The position numbers and the translations under genes were made by a program. Below, one piece after another: positions 1 through 8,330 of a stretch of 27,991 nucleotides of DNA; position 1 is the stretch's first letter; the number at the start of each line of letters is the position of its first letter. Origin of the DNA: an uncultured beta proteobacterium. GTDB lineage: Bacteria > Pseudomonadota > Gammaproteobacteria > Burkholderiales > Burkholderiaceae_C. The notes below the pieces were generated by a model. It had not been told where the DNA came from and did no database searches. It saw only the letters and a program-made list of their open reading frames with translations. The stretch is taken from contig CAISIP010000169.1 in the NCBI GenBank assembly GCA_903885415.1, forward strand, positions 1 to 27,991. The letters run 5' to 3'.

Positions 1-2
1 CC

Positions 3-410
3 GCCATCCAGACGCTGCTGCGCCGACCCTGTGCCATCTGGCTGCTGGTGTTGGCAGCGGCGCTGGGGGCGATCGCGCCGACGATTTCGCATGCGCTGGC
101 GCGGTCGGCCGGCTTCGTCGGCCACGGCGCCGATATCTGTACCAGCGATGGTCCGCGCTGGTTGCTGCCGGCACCGGAGCCGCAGTCTATACCCGGCGAC
201 AGCGGGCACCGGCCTGCCGGCGCGCCCTTTGCGCACGCGCTCGACGACTGCGCGCTGTGCCTGCTGTACGTCGCCGCATGGCCGCCATCGGCGCCGCATT
301 CCTTCGCCGCGCCGGGCACGCGGGCTACGGCACCGGGCCGTGCGCAGCGTCCTGTGCGCAGTCCAAGCAGCCTGATAGCCGCCGCGCGCGGCCCGCCGGT
401 CGTCTCCTGA
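3..410 (+). CDS. DUF2946-like small secreted protein, 5' partial
   Basis: The reading frame is open to the left edge, so the true start lies outside the window; internal GTG codons would cut into the hydrophobic segment. The visible N-terminus has basic residues followed by an Ala/Leu-rich stretch (about codons 10-30) ending near SHALA, which looks like a signal peptide. A short CTSDG motif follows, and later H-x4-C-x2-C (HALDDCALC) and a Pro/Ala-rich tail. This arrangement resembles the DUF2946 family, small exported proteins often found beside TonB-dependent receptors and copper genes. The His/Cys cluster could bind a metal, which is inference. The next gene, a TonB receptor, starts 73 bp downstream on the same strand, so the two are probably co-transcribed. 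Function is unproven. Confidence 0.6.
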   Translation, partial: AIQTLLRRPCAIWLLVLAAALGAIAPTISHALARSAGFVGHGADICTSDGPRWLLPAPEPQSIPGDSGHRPAGAPFAHALDDCALCLLYVAAWPPSAPHSFAAPGTRATAPGRAQRPVRSPSSLIAAARGPPVVS

Positions 411-473
411 GTCTTTGCAGTCCCGACGCCGAACCGCCTTCAAATGGATGGCCGGCGAGTCTCACGCATAGTC

Positions 474-478
474 AGGAG
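474..478 (+). promoter_or_regulatory. Ribosome binding site of the TonB receptor gene
   Basis: AGGAG lies five bases before the ATG at 484. This supports that start over the in-frame ATG at 502. Confidence 0.7.
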
Positions 479-483
479 TCTTC

Positions 484-2751
484 ATGCATTCAAACGTTTT
501 GATGCGCAAGCAGCGCGTCACCGTGGCGATCGCCATGGCCCTTTCCTTCGTCCTTTCGGCCCACGGCCAAGGCAGCATCGCCGGCGCAGCGCAATCGCCC
601 CTAGGCGAAAACGCACTGTCGCAAGTCGTCGTCACGGCGAGCCGCAGCCATGTGCGCATTGAGCAGATGCCGCTGCACACCACCATCGTGTCGCAGCAGG
701 ACATCCTGCGCTCGGCGGCACAGACTCTGGACCAGTTGCTGCGCGATGTTCCAGGTTTCAATTTCACCGGCGTTCCCACGACGCAGTCCGACCCCACCGG
801 CCACTCGACCAAGATGCGCGGCATGGGCAACGCGAAGGTGCTGGTGCTGCTCGACGGCGTGCCGATGATGGATCCGTTCTACCTCACGACACAGTGGTTC
901 AAGGCGCCGCTGTCCTCTATCGAGCGCGTCGAGGTGCTGCGCGGCGGCAACTCCAGCCTGTGGGGCAATATGGCGGTAGCGGGTGTCGTGAACATCGTGA
1001 CCAAGCGCCCGATCGACGGCTCGGGCGAGGCCAGCGCAGGCATCGGATCGCGCGGCAACGCCAAACTGGCGCTGAGCAAAAACCTAGTGGTCTCGGATGC
1101 GCTGAGTTTCAACTTCATTGCCGACCGCTTCAACGCCAAAGGCTACGACGCGGCGCCGGTCGACCAGCGCTGGCGCTTTCCCGGCAAGCTGCCGGCGAAC
1201 GCGCAGGACAGCAACCTGCTGCTGACCGCCTATGTGAGACCCGCCAGCGACCTGAGCGGCTACCTGCGCCTGGGCTACCATGTGCAGGATCAGGACATCA
1301 GCTACCGCTTTGGCAACAACCTGCAAGAAAACCCCGACATTTCGGGCAATCTGGTCAAACGCCTGGACGACAAAAGCACACTGACCGGGTCCGCCTGGGC
1401 GCAGACGGTCCGCTTCGAGAAATACAACGGCGCGGGCTGTTACTGGCAGGCCACCGCGTCCACCAAGTGCCCCAATACGGCGAGCGTCAGCTTTTCTGCG
1501 TTGCCGGCATTCAACAGCGATATCGTGCAGTACTACACCCAGTACGGATCGCAGCGCTACCGCGAACAGGGCGCGTCGGCAATCTACTCGAAGGAAATTG
1601 GCGGTCGGTGGCGTAGCCTGCAGGTCGGGCTCGACTACCGGCATCTGGCGGCGACCGACCTGGAGTACTTTTTCAGCGCGCCCACAGCACTGTCCAAGCT
1701 CGACAATTGGAGCGCCAACTGGGCCAGCAGCACCTACGGCGCGGCAGACCAGGCTTTCACCGGCCTCTTTGCCCAGACCGCTGTGGTTCCGACGCAAGAC
1801 CTGGAGCTCACCGCCAGCGCGCGTCAGGACCGATGGAGCAACACCGGCCGCACCAATACCCGAACCCTCGCGGGCGCGCAGGCCAGCGGTGGCGCGCAAC
1901 CCGACAACCGCCGCAGCGGGCTGAACCCGAGCCTTGCAGCGCGCTACGCAATCGACGACGATCTGGCCGCACGCGCTGCCGCCTACAAGTCCTTCAGGGC
2001 GCCGGGCTTCAACAATACGACGCGCACCTACGGCTCGCCCAACCCGACCATCGCCAACCCGGATCTGGGTCCTGAAAACCTCAGCGGCCGCGAGATCGGC
2101 GTGGATTTCCACAGGGGTGCGCTGGGTCTTGGTGCGACCTGGTTCCAGTACGACATCCGCGACATGATCGCCACCTACAAAGTCACGACCGCCAACGCCC
2201 CGGCGTTGGTGCAAAGCATATGCGGCCCAGGCTTTGCCAATTGCGGTGGCGCCGGAGGTTCTGCCAGCTTCTACACCAACGACCAGGAGGGCGCCTCGCG
2301 CGGCCTGGAGCTGACGGCGCAGTGGCAGCTCGCGGGGGACCTGCAGTTCAACGCGGCCTACACCCGCACCAGCACGGTCTTGACGCGCAAGGGCTACACC
2401 TCAGCCGATCCGATCGGCCTACAACTCGCAGGAGTGCCGAAGTACCTCGCCAACGCCGGACTCAGCTGGCGGGCGCCCGGTGGTGTGCGCGCCAGCGCGC
2501 AGGCGCGCTACATAGGGCGCATGGCGATCGACACCACGTCGACCCCGGGCGTCATTTACAACCAGGGCGCCGCCGTGGTGGTCGACGCCAGCGCACAATA
2601 TGCGCTGTCTGGAGATGCCGACCTGAGCCTGTCGGTGCTAAACCTATTTGACAAGGACTACTCCGAAAATGCCTATTCCTACAACCAGCCTTGGAGCCGC
2701 GCGCGATCGATGCCGCGCAGCGTCACCCTCGGCGTGAAGCTAAGGTTCTGA
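484..2751 (+). CDS. TonB-dependent outer-membrane receptor
   Basis: A 755-residue outer-membrane gated channel that would import a substrate using TonB/ExbBD energy. Residues 1-30 form a signal peptide. A TonB-box-like stretch (SQVVVTASR) lies near residues 46-54. The plug domain follows (about 60-175), with the typical LVLLDGVPM and IERVEVLRGG motifs, and then a long beta-barrel. The chain ends in Phe (KLRF), as outer-membrane barrel proteins usually do. The length is normal for the family. Two Cys pairs occur in predicted extracellular regions (GCYW...TKCPN, about 319-329; SICGPGFANCGG, about 578-587). The substrate cannot be read from the sequence. The DUF2946-like neighbour and the Cys-rich secreted proteins downstream make a metal such as copper plausible, but a siderophore or cobalamin is not excluded. 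Confidence 0.93.
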   Translation: MHSNVLMRKQRVTVAIAMALSFVLSAHGQGSIAGAAQSPLGENALSQVVVTASRSHVRIEQMPLHTTIVSQQDILRSAAQTLDQLLRDVPGFNFTGVPTTQSDPTGHSTKMRGMGNAKVLVLLDGVPMMDPFYLTTQWFKAPLSSIERVEVLRGGNSSLWGNMAVAGVVNIVTKRPIDGSGEASAGIGSRGNAKLALSKNLVVSDALSFNFIADRFNAKGYDAAPVDQRWRFPGKLPANAQDSNLLLTAYVRPASDLSGYLRLGYHVQDQDISYRFGNNLQENPDISGNLVKRLDDKSTLTGSAWAQTVRFEKYNGAGCYWQATASTKCPNTASVSFSALPAFNSDIVQYYTQYGSQRYREQGASAIYSKEIGGRWRSLQVGLDYRHLAATDLEYFFSAPTALSKLDNWSANWASSTYGAADQAFTGLFAQTAVVPTQDLELTASARQDRWSNTGRTNTRTLAGAQASGGAQPDNRRSGLNPSLAARYAIDDDLAARAAAYKSFRAPGFNNTTRTYGSPNPTIANPDLGPENLSGREIGVDFHRGALGLGATWFQYDIRDMIATYKVTTANAPALVQSICGPGFANCGGAGGSASFYTNDQEGASRGLELTAQWQLAGDLQFNAAYTRTSTVLTRKGYTSADPIGLQLAGVPKYLANAGLSWRAPGGVRASAQARYIGRMAIDTTSTPGVIYNQGAAVVVDASAQYALSGDADLSLSVLNLFDKDYSENAYSYNQPWSRARSMPRSVTLGVKLRF

Positions 2752-2753
2752 TC

Positions 2754-4010
2754 ATGGTGGCAAGCGACACACCTTGCGCGGCCAAAGCATGTCATAGCGC
2801 CAGCAGCGTGCCGGCGTGGCGGCGAATCGGCGCCCTGCTGGCGCTGCTGCTGGCCACAGCGGCGGCGCAGCCCCAGCATTCGCACGGCGGCACGAAGGCG
2901 CGCGCGCAACTCGCCAGCGGCGCGGCCTTTGCCCCCGACGGCAGCCTGTGGCTTACCGGGCTCAATGAAGACGGCCAGCTGTTCGTTCAAAGCGCGCCCG
3001 CCACCGACCTGCAGCGATGGGGCGCGCGGCGCGTCGTGAACACCGCAGGTGACGCGATTTCGGCCGACGGCGAAGCCTTCCCGAAGCTGGCTTTCGGGCC
3101 CAAGGGCTGGGTGGTCATCACCTACACCCAGCCGCTGGCCAAGCCCTACACCGGCATGATCCGCATGCTGCGTTCGGACGACGGCGGACACAGCTTTTCG
3201 GCGCCGTTCACCGTGCATGCCGACCGACAGCAGATCACCCACCGCTTTGAGTCGACCGCGTTCGACGCCCGGGGCGTGCTGCACACGCTGTGGATCGACA
3301 AGCGCGACATGGAACGCGCGCCCAGGACCGGCAAGAAAAGCAGCTACCAGGGCGCCGCCGTCTACCGCAACGAGTCACGCGACGGCGGCGCGAGTTTCGG
3401 CCCCGACCTCAAGCTGGCCGATCATTCCTGCGAATGCTGCCGCATCGCGATGGCGCCCGGGAGCGACGGCATGCTGCGCGCGATGTGGCGCCATGTGTTC
3501 GAGACCGATGTGCGCGACCACGGTTTTGCCGCTTTGTTGGCGCCCGACGAGGTGCGTCTGGTGCGCGCGAGCTTCGACGACTGGCGCATCGACGCCTGCC
3601 CGCACCACGGACCAGGGCTCGCACCGGCGCCGGACGAAGGTTTTCATGCGGTGTGGTTTGGCGTTCGCCGAAGCGCCGGCGAAGAGGTCGCCGGCGTGCG
3701 CTATGCGCGCCTTCGCCCTGACGGCAGCCCGCAGGCCGACACTCTGCGCCTGCTGCCCGACCCAGCTGCCGAGCACGCCGACGTGTTGGCGTCTGGCACG
3801 CGGGTGGCGATCGTGTGGCGCAGCGTACAGGGTCCGACCAGCACCCTCAAGGCCTGGCTGTCTGCGGACAGCGGGCGCAGCTTCGCGCTGCGCGTGCTGG
3901 GGCATGTGAGCGGCGATAACGACCAGCCGCGGCTCGCGCAGCGTGGCGAGCGCATGGTCGCCGTATGGCGCAACCCAAAAGAGACCCAGGTTCATGAAAT
4001 CCGCTTCTGA
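2754..4010 (+). CDS. Secreted Asp-box (sialidase-fold) protein with CxCC motif
   Basis: 418 residues from the ATG at 2754, two bases after the receptor stop. An upstream ATG at 2691 would overlap the receptor and bury the signal peptide. Residues 22-39 are a hydrophobic export signal, followed by a His-rich start of the mature protein (QPQHSHGG). Three Asp-box repeats (S-x-D-x-G-x-S-F type) lie near residues 141-148, 208-215 and 370-377, which marks a BNR/sialidase beta-propeller. A CECC motif (226-229) and CPHHG (282-286) are unusual and look like a metal or redox site. I could not identify a sialidase Arg triad or Tyr nucleophile, so sugar hydrolysis should not be assumed. The position between the TonB receptor and a thioredoxin-fold protein suggests a periplasmic role in metal handling (inference). 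Confidence 0.75.
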   Translation: MVASDTPCAAKACHSASSVPAWRRIGALLALLLATAAAQPQHSHGGTKARAQLASGAAFAPDGSLWLTGLNEDGQLFVQSAPATDLQRWGARRVVNTAGDAISADGEAFPKLAFGPKGWVVITYTQPLAKPYTGMIRMLRSDDGGHSFSAPFTVHADRQQITHRFESTAFDARGVLHTLWIDKRDMERAPRTGKKSSYQGAAVYRNESRDGGASFGPDLKLADHSCECCRIAMAPGSDGMLRAMWRHVFETDVRDHGFAALLAPDEVRLVRASFDDWRIDACPHHGPGLAPAPDEGFHAVWFGVRRSAGEEVAGVRYARLRPDGSPQADTLRLLPDPAAEHADVLASGTRVAIVWRSVQGPTSTLKAWLSADSGRSFALRVLGHVSGDNDQPRLAQRGERMVAVWRNPKETQVHEIRF

Positions 4011-4494
4011 GGCCCTGGCGCGGCGCACCCTGCTGGCCGCTGCGGTTTGCGTACTGGCGCCGGGTGCGGTCCTGGCGCAGGGCGCGCGACCGCACGCCAT
4101 CACGACGGCGGCCAATTTCGACGCTGCAGTCTGGGAACGCTTGCTGCGCCAGGGCCCGCGGCCAGCCGCCTATGTCTTCACCACCACCTACTGCCCCACC
4201 TGCCCCGCGGTATTCGAACAGTTGCAAGCTTTTGTCAAGGCATCGCGGCGCAAGGTCGAGTTGGCCGCAGTGGTGATGGATGTGCAGGGCGATCGGGCGC
4301 TGGCCCATGCGCACCACTATGCGGGCGCGACCCGCATCTACGCTTTCGACGGCTTCGAGCCCGAGATCCGCCATGCGGTGGACCCCACCTGGCGCGCCGT
4401 CACGCCCTATGTGGTTCTGCTCGGGCGCCATGGCGCGCTACAGCGCCGAATCGGCCCGCCCGACGCCGCGATGCTCACCGCCTGGCTCGCCTGA
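3994..4494 (+). CDS. Periplasmic thioredoxin-fold protein (CPTC)
   Basis: 166 residues from the ATG at 3994, overlapping the end of the Asp-box gene by 17 bp. An upstream start at 3943 would weaken the signal peptide. Residues 8-30 (ARRTLL followed by an Ala/Val-rich core and VLAQG) form an export signal; the RR pair leaves Tat export possible. The mature part has a thioredoxin-like active site CPTC (C67, C70) after a beta strand and a TPY motif (P138) in the cis-Pro position. It is probably a periplasmic thiol-disulfide or metal-delivery protein. The likely partner is the Cys-rich Asp-box protein encoded just upstream, whose CECC cysteines it could keep reduced (inference). It is the last gene of the envelope operon and faces a convergent gene. 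Confidence 0.75.
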   Translation: MKSASEALARRTLLAAAVCVLAPGAVLAQGARPHAITTAANFDAAVWERLLRQGPRPAAYVFTTTYCPTCPAVFEQLQAFVKASRRKVELAAVVMDVQGDRALAHAHHYAGATRIYAFDGFEPEIRHAVDPTWRAVTPYVVLLGRHGALQRRIGPPDAAMLTAWLA

Positions 4495-4600
4495 GGCGGC
4501 GTATGGCCCAAGCGGACCGTCGCCGTGCAAGCCCCGGTCTCCCTTCCGACTGACAAGGCCATCGCCAGCGGCTCTTTTCCGCAGCGTGGTTGCGGGGCTC

Positions 4601-4969
4601 TCAATGGGCGTTCTGGCCGATGCGCCACAACACGCCAGAGGGGTCAAACAGGCAGAAGTCCCGCATCCGCCAAGGCTGCATTACGATGGGCGTGACCCGG
4701 ACACCGTACTTTGCCGCCACACCACTGGCAAGCACATGCGCCCACCAGGCGTCCAGATCTTCAACCAGAATGTGCATCATGAAGTTTTCTGCCAGAGACG
4801 CAACGCAGTAATCCTGCAACAGAAAACTCACATGCTCCCAATGAAAGTAGGCAACACCATCGCCGCTCGACGCCATGGTGAAGCCCAGGTCTTGGTAGAA
4901 CTGCTGTGACAGCGCAAAGTCTTTCGCCGGGACGAATGCCTTGATCTCTGTGATTCGTAGCTTGGTCAT
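4601..4969 (-). CDS. VOC / glyoxalase-fold protein
   Basis: 122 residues from the ATG at 4969 (minus strand), preceded by a GGAGAGGGA-type ribosome site. A longer frame to 5026 adds only a basic, low-complexity leader. The sequence runs from an N-terminal beta strand (ITEIKAFVP) through FYQDLGF and MMHILVEDLDAWW to a C-terminal DPSGVLWRIGQ. This is the beta-alpha-beta-beta-beta layout of the vicinal-oxygen-chelate superfamily (glyoxalase, bleomycin-resistance, dioxygenase folds). The final DPSGVLW motif has Trp where many members have a metal-binding Glu context, so catalysis is uncertain. It is converging with the thioredoxin gene and divergent from the hydrolase. This stretch looks less GC-rich than the rest of the window. 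The substrate is unknown. Confidence 0.85.
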   Translation of the reverse strand: MTKLRITEIKAFVPAKDFALSQQFYQDLGFTMASSGDGVAYFHWEHVSFLLQDYCVASLAENFMMHILVEDLDAWWAHVLASGVAAKYGVRVTPIVMQPWRMRDFCLFDPSGVLWRIGQNAH

Positions 4970-5249
4970 ACCGATCGTCCCTCTCCACCGACTGCGGGCC
5001 CTCGGCTGGCGCGACCGCCGCCCCAAGCGTCAACTGGCCGCGTCCCGACATTGACCTTGAACCACCCGCCCAACTACCCCTCGCGCTTCGGTTGCCGGGC
5101 CGCCGATGCAGATGCACTGCATCGCTTGGGATATAGTCGCGCGCACGCCGGAATCGAGGCGGTTGAGATGTGTGCGTGCATTCTATTCGGGCATGGTGAA
5201 GCCGCGGTGCATTGGCGCCGCTGAAGTTGGAAGCCCAGGGAGCTTGCCG
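4970..5249. promoter_or_regulatory. Divergent intergenic region (280 bp)
   Basis: This is the longest gap in the window, between the divergent VOC and hydrolase genes, and should hold both promoters. It contains the inverted repeat at 5105-5123 and the hydrolase ribosome site AGGGAG at 5237-5242. No RNA gene or other reading frame is convincing here; an ATG-initiated frame from 5106 simply runs into the hydrolase. Confidence 0.45.
5105..5123. repeat. Inverted repeat, possible operator
   Basis: GATGCAG, five bases, then CTGCATC: a perfect 7-bp inverted repeat. A TATAGT hexamer that could serve as a -10 element follows about ten bases later. This is a candidate repressor site for the hydrolase gene. 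The assignment rests only on symmetry and position. Confidence 0.3.
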
Positions 5250-6104
5250 TTGATTCGAATCCACATCCTGCTTGGCATCGTTTTGGCACTATTGGCCGGG
5301 AGCCTTGCTGCACAGCAGCCCGATGGGGTGACACGACAGGACGGCAAAGTCGTTCCGCTCAGGCTCTATGAACCCGCGGGCGACACCTGCCTTGGCATTG
5401 CGATCATTTCGCCAGGCGCTGGCGGCTCTGAAACCGGTTACGCCTATCTCGGCCAGGCGCTGGCTTCAATGCGCTATGTCACGGTCATCGTGGGTCATCC
5501 GGAAAGCGGCCTGCAAGCGGTCTGGAAGCAGATGCAAGGCCATGGCCTGCGCGAAGGCCTGGCCAGACTGATCACCGATGCGCAAGCTTACGAAGGGCGT
5601 TTCATGGACATTGCCGCAGCAAGGCATTGGGCCGCGCAGCGTTGCAATAGGGGCCAGTCGATCCTGCTCGGCCATTCGATGGGTGCGGCGACAGCGATGA
5701 TCGAGGCCGGCGCGAAAAACAAACTCGGGCTGCGCGCCGCCGATGGCTTTGACGTCTACATAGTCCTGTCACCCCAAGGGTCTGGATCACCGCCCGCCAT
5801 TTTCCCGGCCGGCGCTTGGCAGGGTATTTCGAAGCCCTTGTTGTCCATCACCGGCAGCAAGGACGATGAACTCGGCGGCGGCAGTTGGGAAACCCGGCGC
5901 GAGCCCTTCGAAAACATGGCCCCCGGATGCAAGTGGTTTGCCGTCATCGACGATGCGACGCACATGAACCTGGCCGGCCATGGCCTGTCGCGGCGCAGCC
6001 AGGCGTTGACGATCCAGACGATTCAGCAGTTTCTCCTGGCGGTTCACCAAGGGGAATGCAAACTGCCCCCGCCGCAGCCGGGCATCACGATGCTGGCCAA
6101 ATGA
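5250..6104 (+). CDS. Secreted alpha/beta hydrolase
   Basis: 284 residues if started at the TTG at 5250, which sits seven bases after AGGGAG and opens a textbook signal peptide (RIHILLGIVLALLAG, cleavage near SLAAQ). An ATG at 5193 is an alternative. The mature enzyme shows an oxyanion-type strand (IISPGAGG), a nucleophile elbow GHSMGA, a likely acid Asp in TGSKDDE and a likely catalytic His in DDATHMNLAG. The order Ser-Asp-His fits the fold. It resembles dienelactone-hydrolase/chlorophyllase-like secreted hydrolases that act on small esters. The substrate is unknown. It is transcribed alone: divergent from the VOC gene and separated by 194 bp from phaM. Confidence 0.85.
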   Translation: MIRIHILLGIVLALLAGSLAAQQPDGVTRQDGKVVPLRLYEPAGDTCLGIAIISPGAGGSETGYAYLGQALASMRYVTVIVGHPESGLQAVWKQMQGHGLREGLARLITDAQAYEGRFMDIAAARHWAAQRCNRGQSILLGHSMGAATAMIEAGAKNKLGLRAADGFDVYIVLSPQGSGSPPAIFPAGAWQGISKPLLSITGSKDDELGGGSWETRREPFENMAPGCKWFAVIDDATHMNLAGHGLSRRSQALTIQTIQQFLLAVHQGECKLPPPQPGITMLAK

Positions 6105-6166
6105 GCGGGGCATTTTTCGCTGTGGGCCTGCAGGCCTGTTGCCCCGGCGCCGCCGGTTGATGCCCT

Positions 6167-6263
6167 GGTTAAGCTGCCAAGTCGGGCGCCTTTGGCGCCG
6201 CGCCATCCCGGCCGATGGCAACGGGTCCATTGCAGCGCCTGAGCCGCCAAATGGGTTAAGCTG
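6167..6263 (+). repeat. Direct repeat GGTTAAGCTG (two copies)
   Basis: The 10-mer occurs at 6167-6176 and 6254-6263, both between the hydrolase and phaM. The second copy is about 35 bp before the phaM start and could include a -10 element. Chance occurrence is not excluded. Confidence 0.3.
6185..6199 (+). terminator. Short GC-rich hairpin after the hydrolase
   Basis: GGCGCC, three Ts, then GGCGCC can fold into a 6-bp stem about 80 bp after the hydrolase stop. There is no following T-run, so termination is only a possibility. Confidence 0.25.
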
Positions 6264-6298
6264 TGACGCAACCAGCCAACCCATTGGGAGACGTCCGC

Positions 6299-6904
6299 AT
6301 GAGTGAATCCGCCAGCGAAGGCTTCGGCAAGTTTGTCCCCGGTTTTGACTTTCTGCAAAACCTGGCAAAGGGTGCCTCGCAGAGCATTCCGCAGATGCCC
6401 CATCTGGCGAACTGGGTCGCACCTTCGCTCAACCCGGAGGATCTGGAAAAGCGCATCGACGAACTCAAGGCGGTGCATTTCTGGCTCGAGCAGAACTCCA
6501 AGGCGCTCGGCGCGACGATCCAGGCGCTCGAAGTGCAGAAGATGACGCTGGCGACACTCAAGGGAATGAACTTCAACATGGCCGACCTGGCCGGTGCATT
6601 CAAAACCAAGTCTTCCGAAGCCGTACCGCCGAAGCCGGCGGCCAAGGCGACCCGGGCAACCGAGCCTGGGGCGGAGCCCGTGGCCTCGCCCGCCGGGTTG
6701 ATCGACCCGATGCAACTGTGGGGCGCGCTGACGCAGCAGTTCCAGCAGATAGCGGCAAGCGCCCTACAGGAGGTGGCGCATCGGGCGGGCAACGGCACGG
6801 GCGCTAGCGCAACCCAAGCCGCCGCTGCCAGCAAGGCCCCGGCACGCAAGCGCGCGGCCAAGACCCCCGCCGCGCCGCGCAAGGCGCCGGCGCGCGGCCG
6901 ATGA
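6299..6904 (+). CDS. phaM: PhaM-family polyhydroxyalkanoate granule protein
   Basis: 201 residues from the ATG at 6299, preceded by TTGGGAG. The central block, with NPEDLEKRIDELK, a VHFWLEQN stretch and GATIQALEVQKMTLATLKGMN (about residues 43-85), is the signature of PhaM-type proteins. In Ralstonia these bind polyhydroxybutyrate synthase (PhaC), activate it, and tether granules to the nucleoid. The C-terminal 45 residues are rich in Ala, Lys, Arg and Pro (KAPARKRAAK, KAPARGR), like the DNA-binding histone-like tail of PhaM. It acts in the cytoplasm at the granule surface. It is apparently a single gene; the next gene starts 43 bp later. The family is typical of Burkholderiales, which supports the taxonomic guess. 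Confidence 0.88.
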   Translation: MSESASEGFGKFVPGFDFLQNLAKGASQSIPQMPHLANWVAPSLNPEDLEKRIDELKAVHFWLEQNSKALGATIQALEVQKMTLATLKGMNFNMADLAGAFKTKSSEAVPPKPAAKATRATEPGAEPVASPAGLIDPMQLWGALTQQFQQIAASALQEVAHRAGNGTGASATQAAAASKAPARKRAAKTPAAPRKAPARGR

Positions 6905-6947
6905 CCCAGCGGCGCGCTTTTCGGGCACCAACAGGCCCGGTCCGGCG

Positions 6948-8228
6948 ATGAAGTTGTTTCCCTATGCCCATGCGACCCATCCGCAGTGGGCAATGGCGGC
7001 GGGATTGGTGCTGGCGCAGTTGCGCGCGCAAATGGCGCTGGACGCCTATGCCGGGGCGCCGACGCTGGCGCTGCTGTACATCACCGACCATTACGTCAAA
7101 GCCGCGCAGGACATACTCGACCACCTGAGCGCCGAACTGCCCGGCGTCACCGACTGGTCGGGAACCGTCGGCGTCGGGGTGGCGTCGAACAATGTCGAGT
7201 ATTTTGACGAGCCGGCGATGGCGCTGATGCTGTGCCAATTGCCGAGCGATCAGTACCGGGTCTTCTCCGGCGTAGCGCCACTGAGCCTGGGATTCGAAGC
7301 GCACACCGCACTGGTCCACGCCGACGGCGCGACCCAGGACCTGGGCGACCTGATACAGGAGATGGCGGGGCGCACCGCTTCGGGCTATCTGTTTGGCGGC
7401 CTGGCGACGAGCCGAACGCGATCGGTGCAGTTCGCCGCCAGCGGCGACGGCAATATCCGTGGCCAAGGCGCTGCCGGCGGGGTGTTCAGCGGTGGTCTGA
7501 GCGGCGTCGCATTCGGCCCCGGCGTGAGCCTGGTGTCGCGCGTCACGCAAGGCTGCCAGCCGGTGTCGGCGCTGCGCCGGGTCAGCGCCGCCGACAACCA
7601 CCTGGTGACCGAGCTCGACGGCGAGCCCGCGCTCGATGTGCTGCTGCGCGACCTGAAGGTGTCGCTGGATCGGCCACACGAGGCGCTGGCGGCGATTCGC
7701 GCAACGCTGGTGGGGCTGGTGCACACGTCCGGCGACGACGGCGCACGCTCGCTGGGCCGATCGGGCAACTTCGGCAGCGATGTGATCGTGCGCCACATCA
7801 TCGGGCTGGACCCGGCACGCCGCGGTGTTGCCGTGGCCGAGGCCATGCAAGCGGGAATGCGGATGGCTTTTTGTCAGCGCAATATGCACGCCGCAAAGGC
7901 CGACCTGGTGCGGGTGTGTGCCGAAATCCGTGAGGAGCTCGAACCGCTGGAGCTCAGCATGGAGACGGCGACGTCGCTGGCCGCCTCGCACCGCGCGTCG
8001 AGCCCCCATCCGGCGCGGCGCATCGCGGGCGCGGTCTATGTCAGCTGCTCGGGGCGCGGCGGGCCCCATTTTGGCGGACCCAGTGCCGAACTGCAGATCG
8101 TGCGGCGCGCGCTCGGCGACGTTCCTCTGGTGGGCTTTTTTGCCGGCGGCGAAATCGCCCGCGACCACCTGTACGGCTACACCGGTGTGCTGACGGTCTT
8201 TGCCCAGTCTGAAACGCAGACCGGCTGA
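6948..8228 (+). CDS. FIST-domain protein
   Basis: 426 residues with an N-terminal FIST_N-like half (ALLYITDHY, PGVTDWSGTVGVGV, GYLFGGLATSR) and a C-terminal FIST_C-like half ending in PLVGFFAGGEIAR...GYTGVLTVF. FIST domains are predicted intracellular sensors for small ligands, possibly amino acids, usually coupled to signalling domains. Here the FIST module stands alone with no kinase, cyclase or chemotaxis domain, so any output partner must be encoded elsewhere. There are no membrane segments or signal peptide. The start is the ATG at 6948. It follows phaM in the same direction by 43 bp and is closed by a strong stem-loop at 8235-8268. Confidence 0.85.
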   Translation: MKLFPYAHATHPQWAMAAGLVLAQLRAQMALDAYAGAPTLALLYITDHYVKAAQDILDHLSAELPGVTDWSGTVGVGVASNNVEYFDEPAMALMLCQLPSDQYRVFSGVAPLSLGFEAHTALVHADGATQDLGDLIQEMAGRTASGYLFGGLATSRTRSVQFAASGDGNIRGQGAAGGVFSGGLSGVAFGPGVSLVSRVTQGCQPVSALRRVSAADNHLVTELDGEPALDVLLRDLKVSLDRPHEALAAIRATLVGLVHTSGDDGARSLGRSGNFGSDVIVRHIIGLDPARRGVAVAEAMQAGMRMAFCQRNMHAAKADLVRVCAEIREELEPLELSMETATSLAASHRASSPHPARRIAGAVYVSCSGRGGPHFGGPSAELQIVRRALGDVPLVGFFAGGEIARDHLYGYTGVLTVFAQSETQTG

Positions 8229-8234
8229 GGGGGT

Positions 8235-8268
8235 GGCGCGCAGCCTACCGGCGGGCCCGCTGCGCGCC
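8235..8268 (+). terminator. Perfect 10-bp stem-loop after the FIST gene
   Basis: GGCGCGCAGC and GCTGCGCGCC are perfect reverse complements separated by 14 bases, starting seven bases after the FIST stop codon. No T-tract follows, so this is a candidate rather than a canonical intrinsic terminator. It would separate the phaM/FIST genes from the regulator gene. Confidence 0.6.
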
Positions 8269-8330
8269 GGCACCTGCTGTCAAAATACGACCTCCAGCAA
8301 CCCGAAACCGACCCGACCCGACTCTAGCCG

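Noticed and set aside
2754..4010. True sialidase activity
   Set aside because: Asp boxes show only the beta-propeller fold. I could not find the Arg triad or Tyr/Glu nucleophile, and the metal-like Cys/His motifs point elsewhere.
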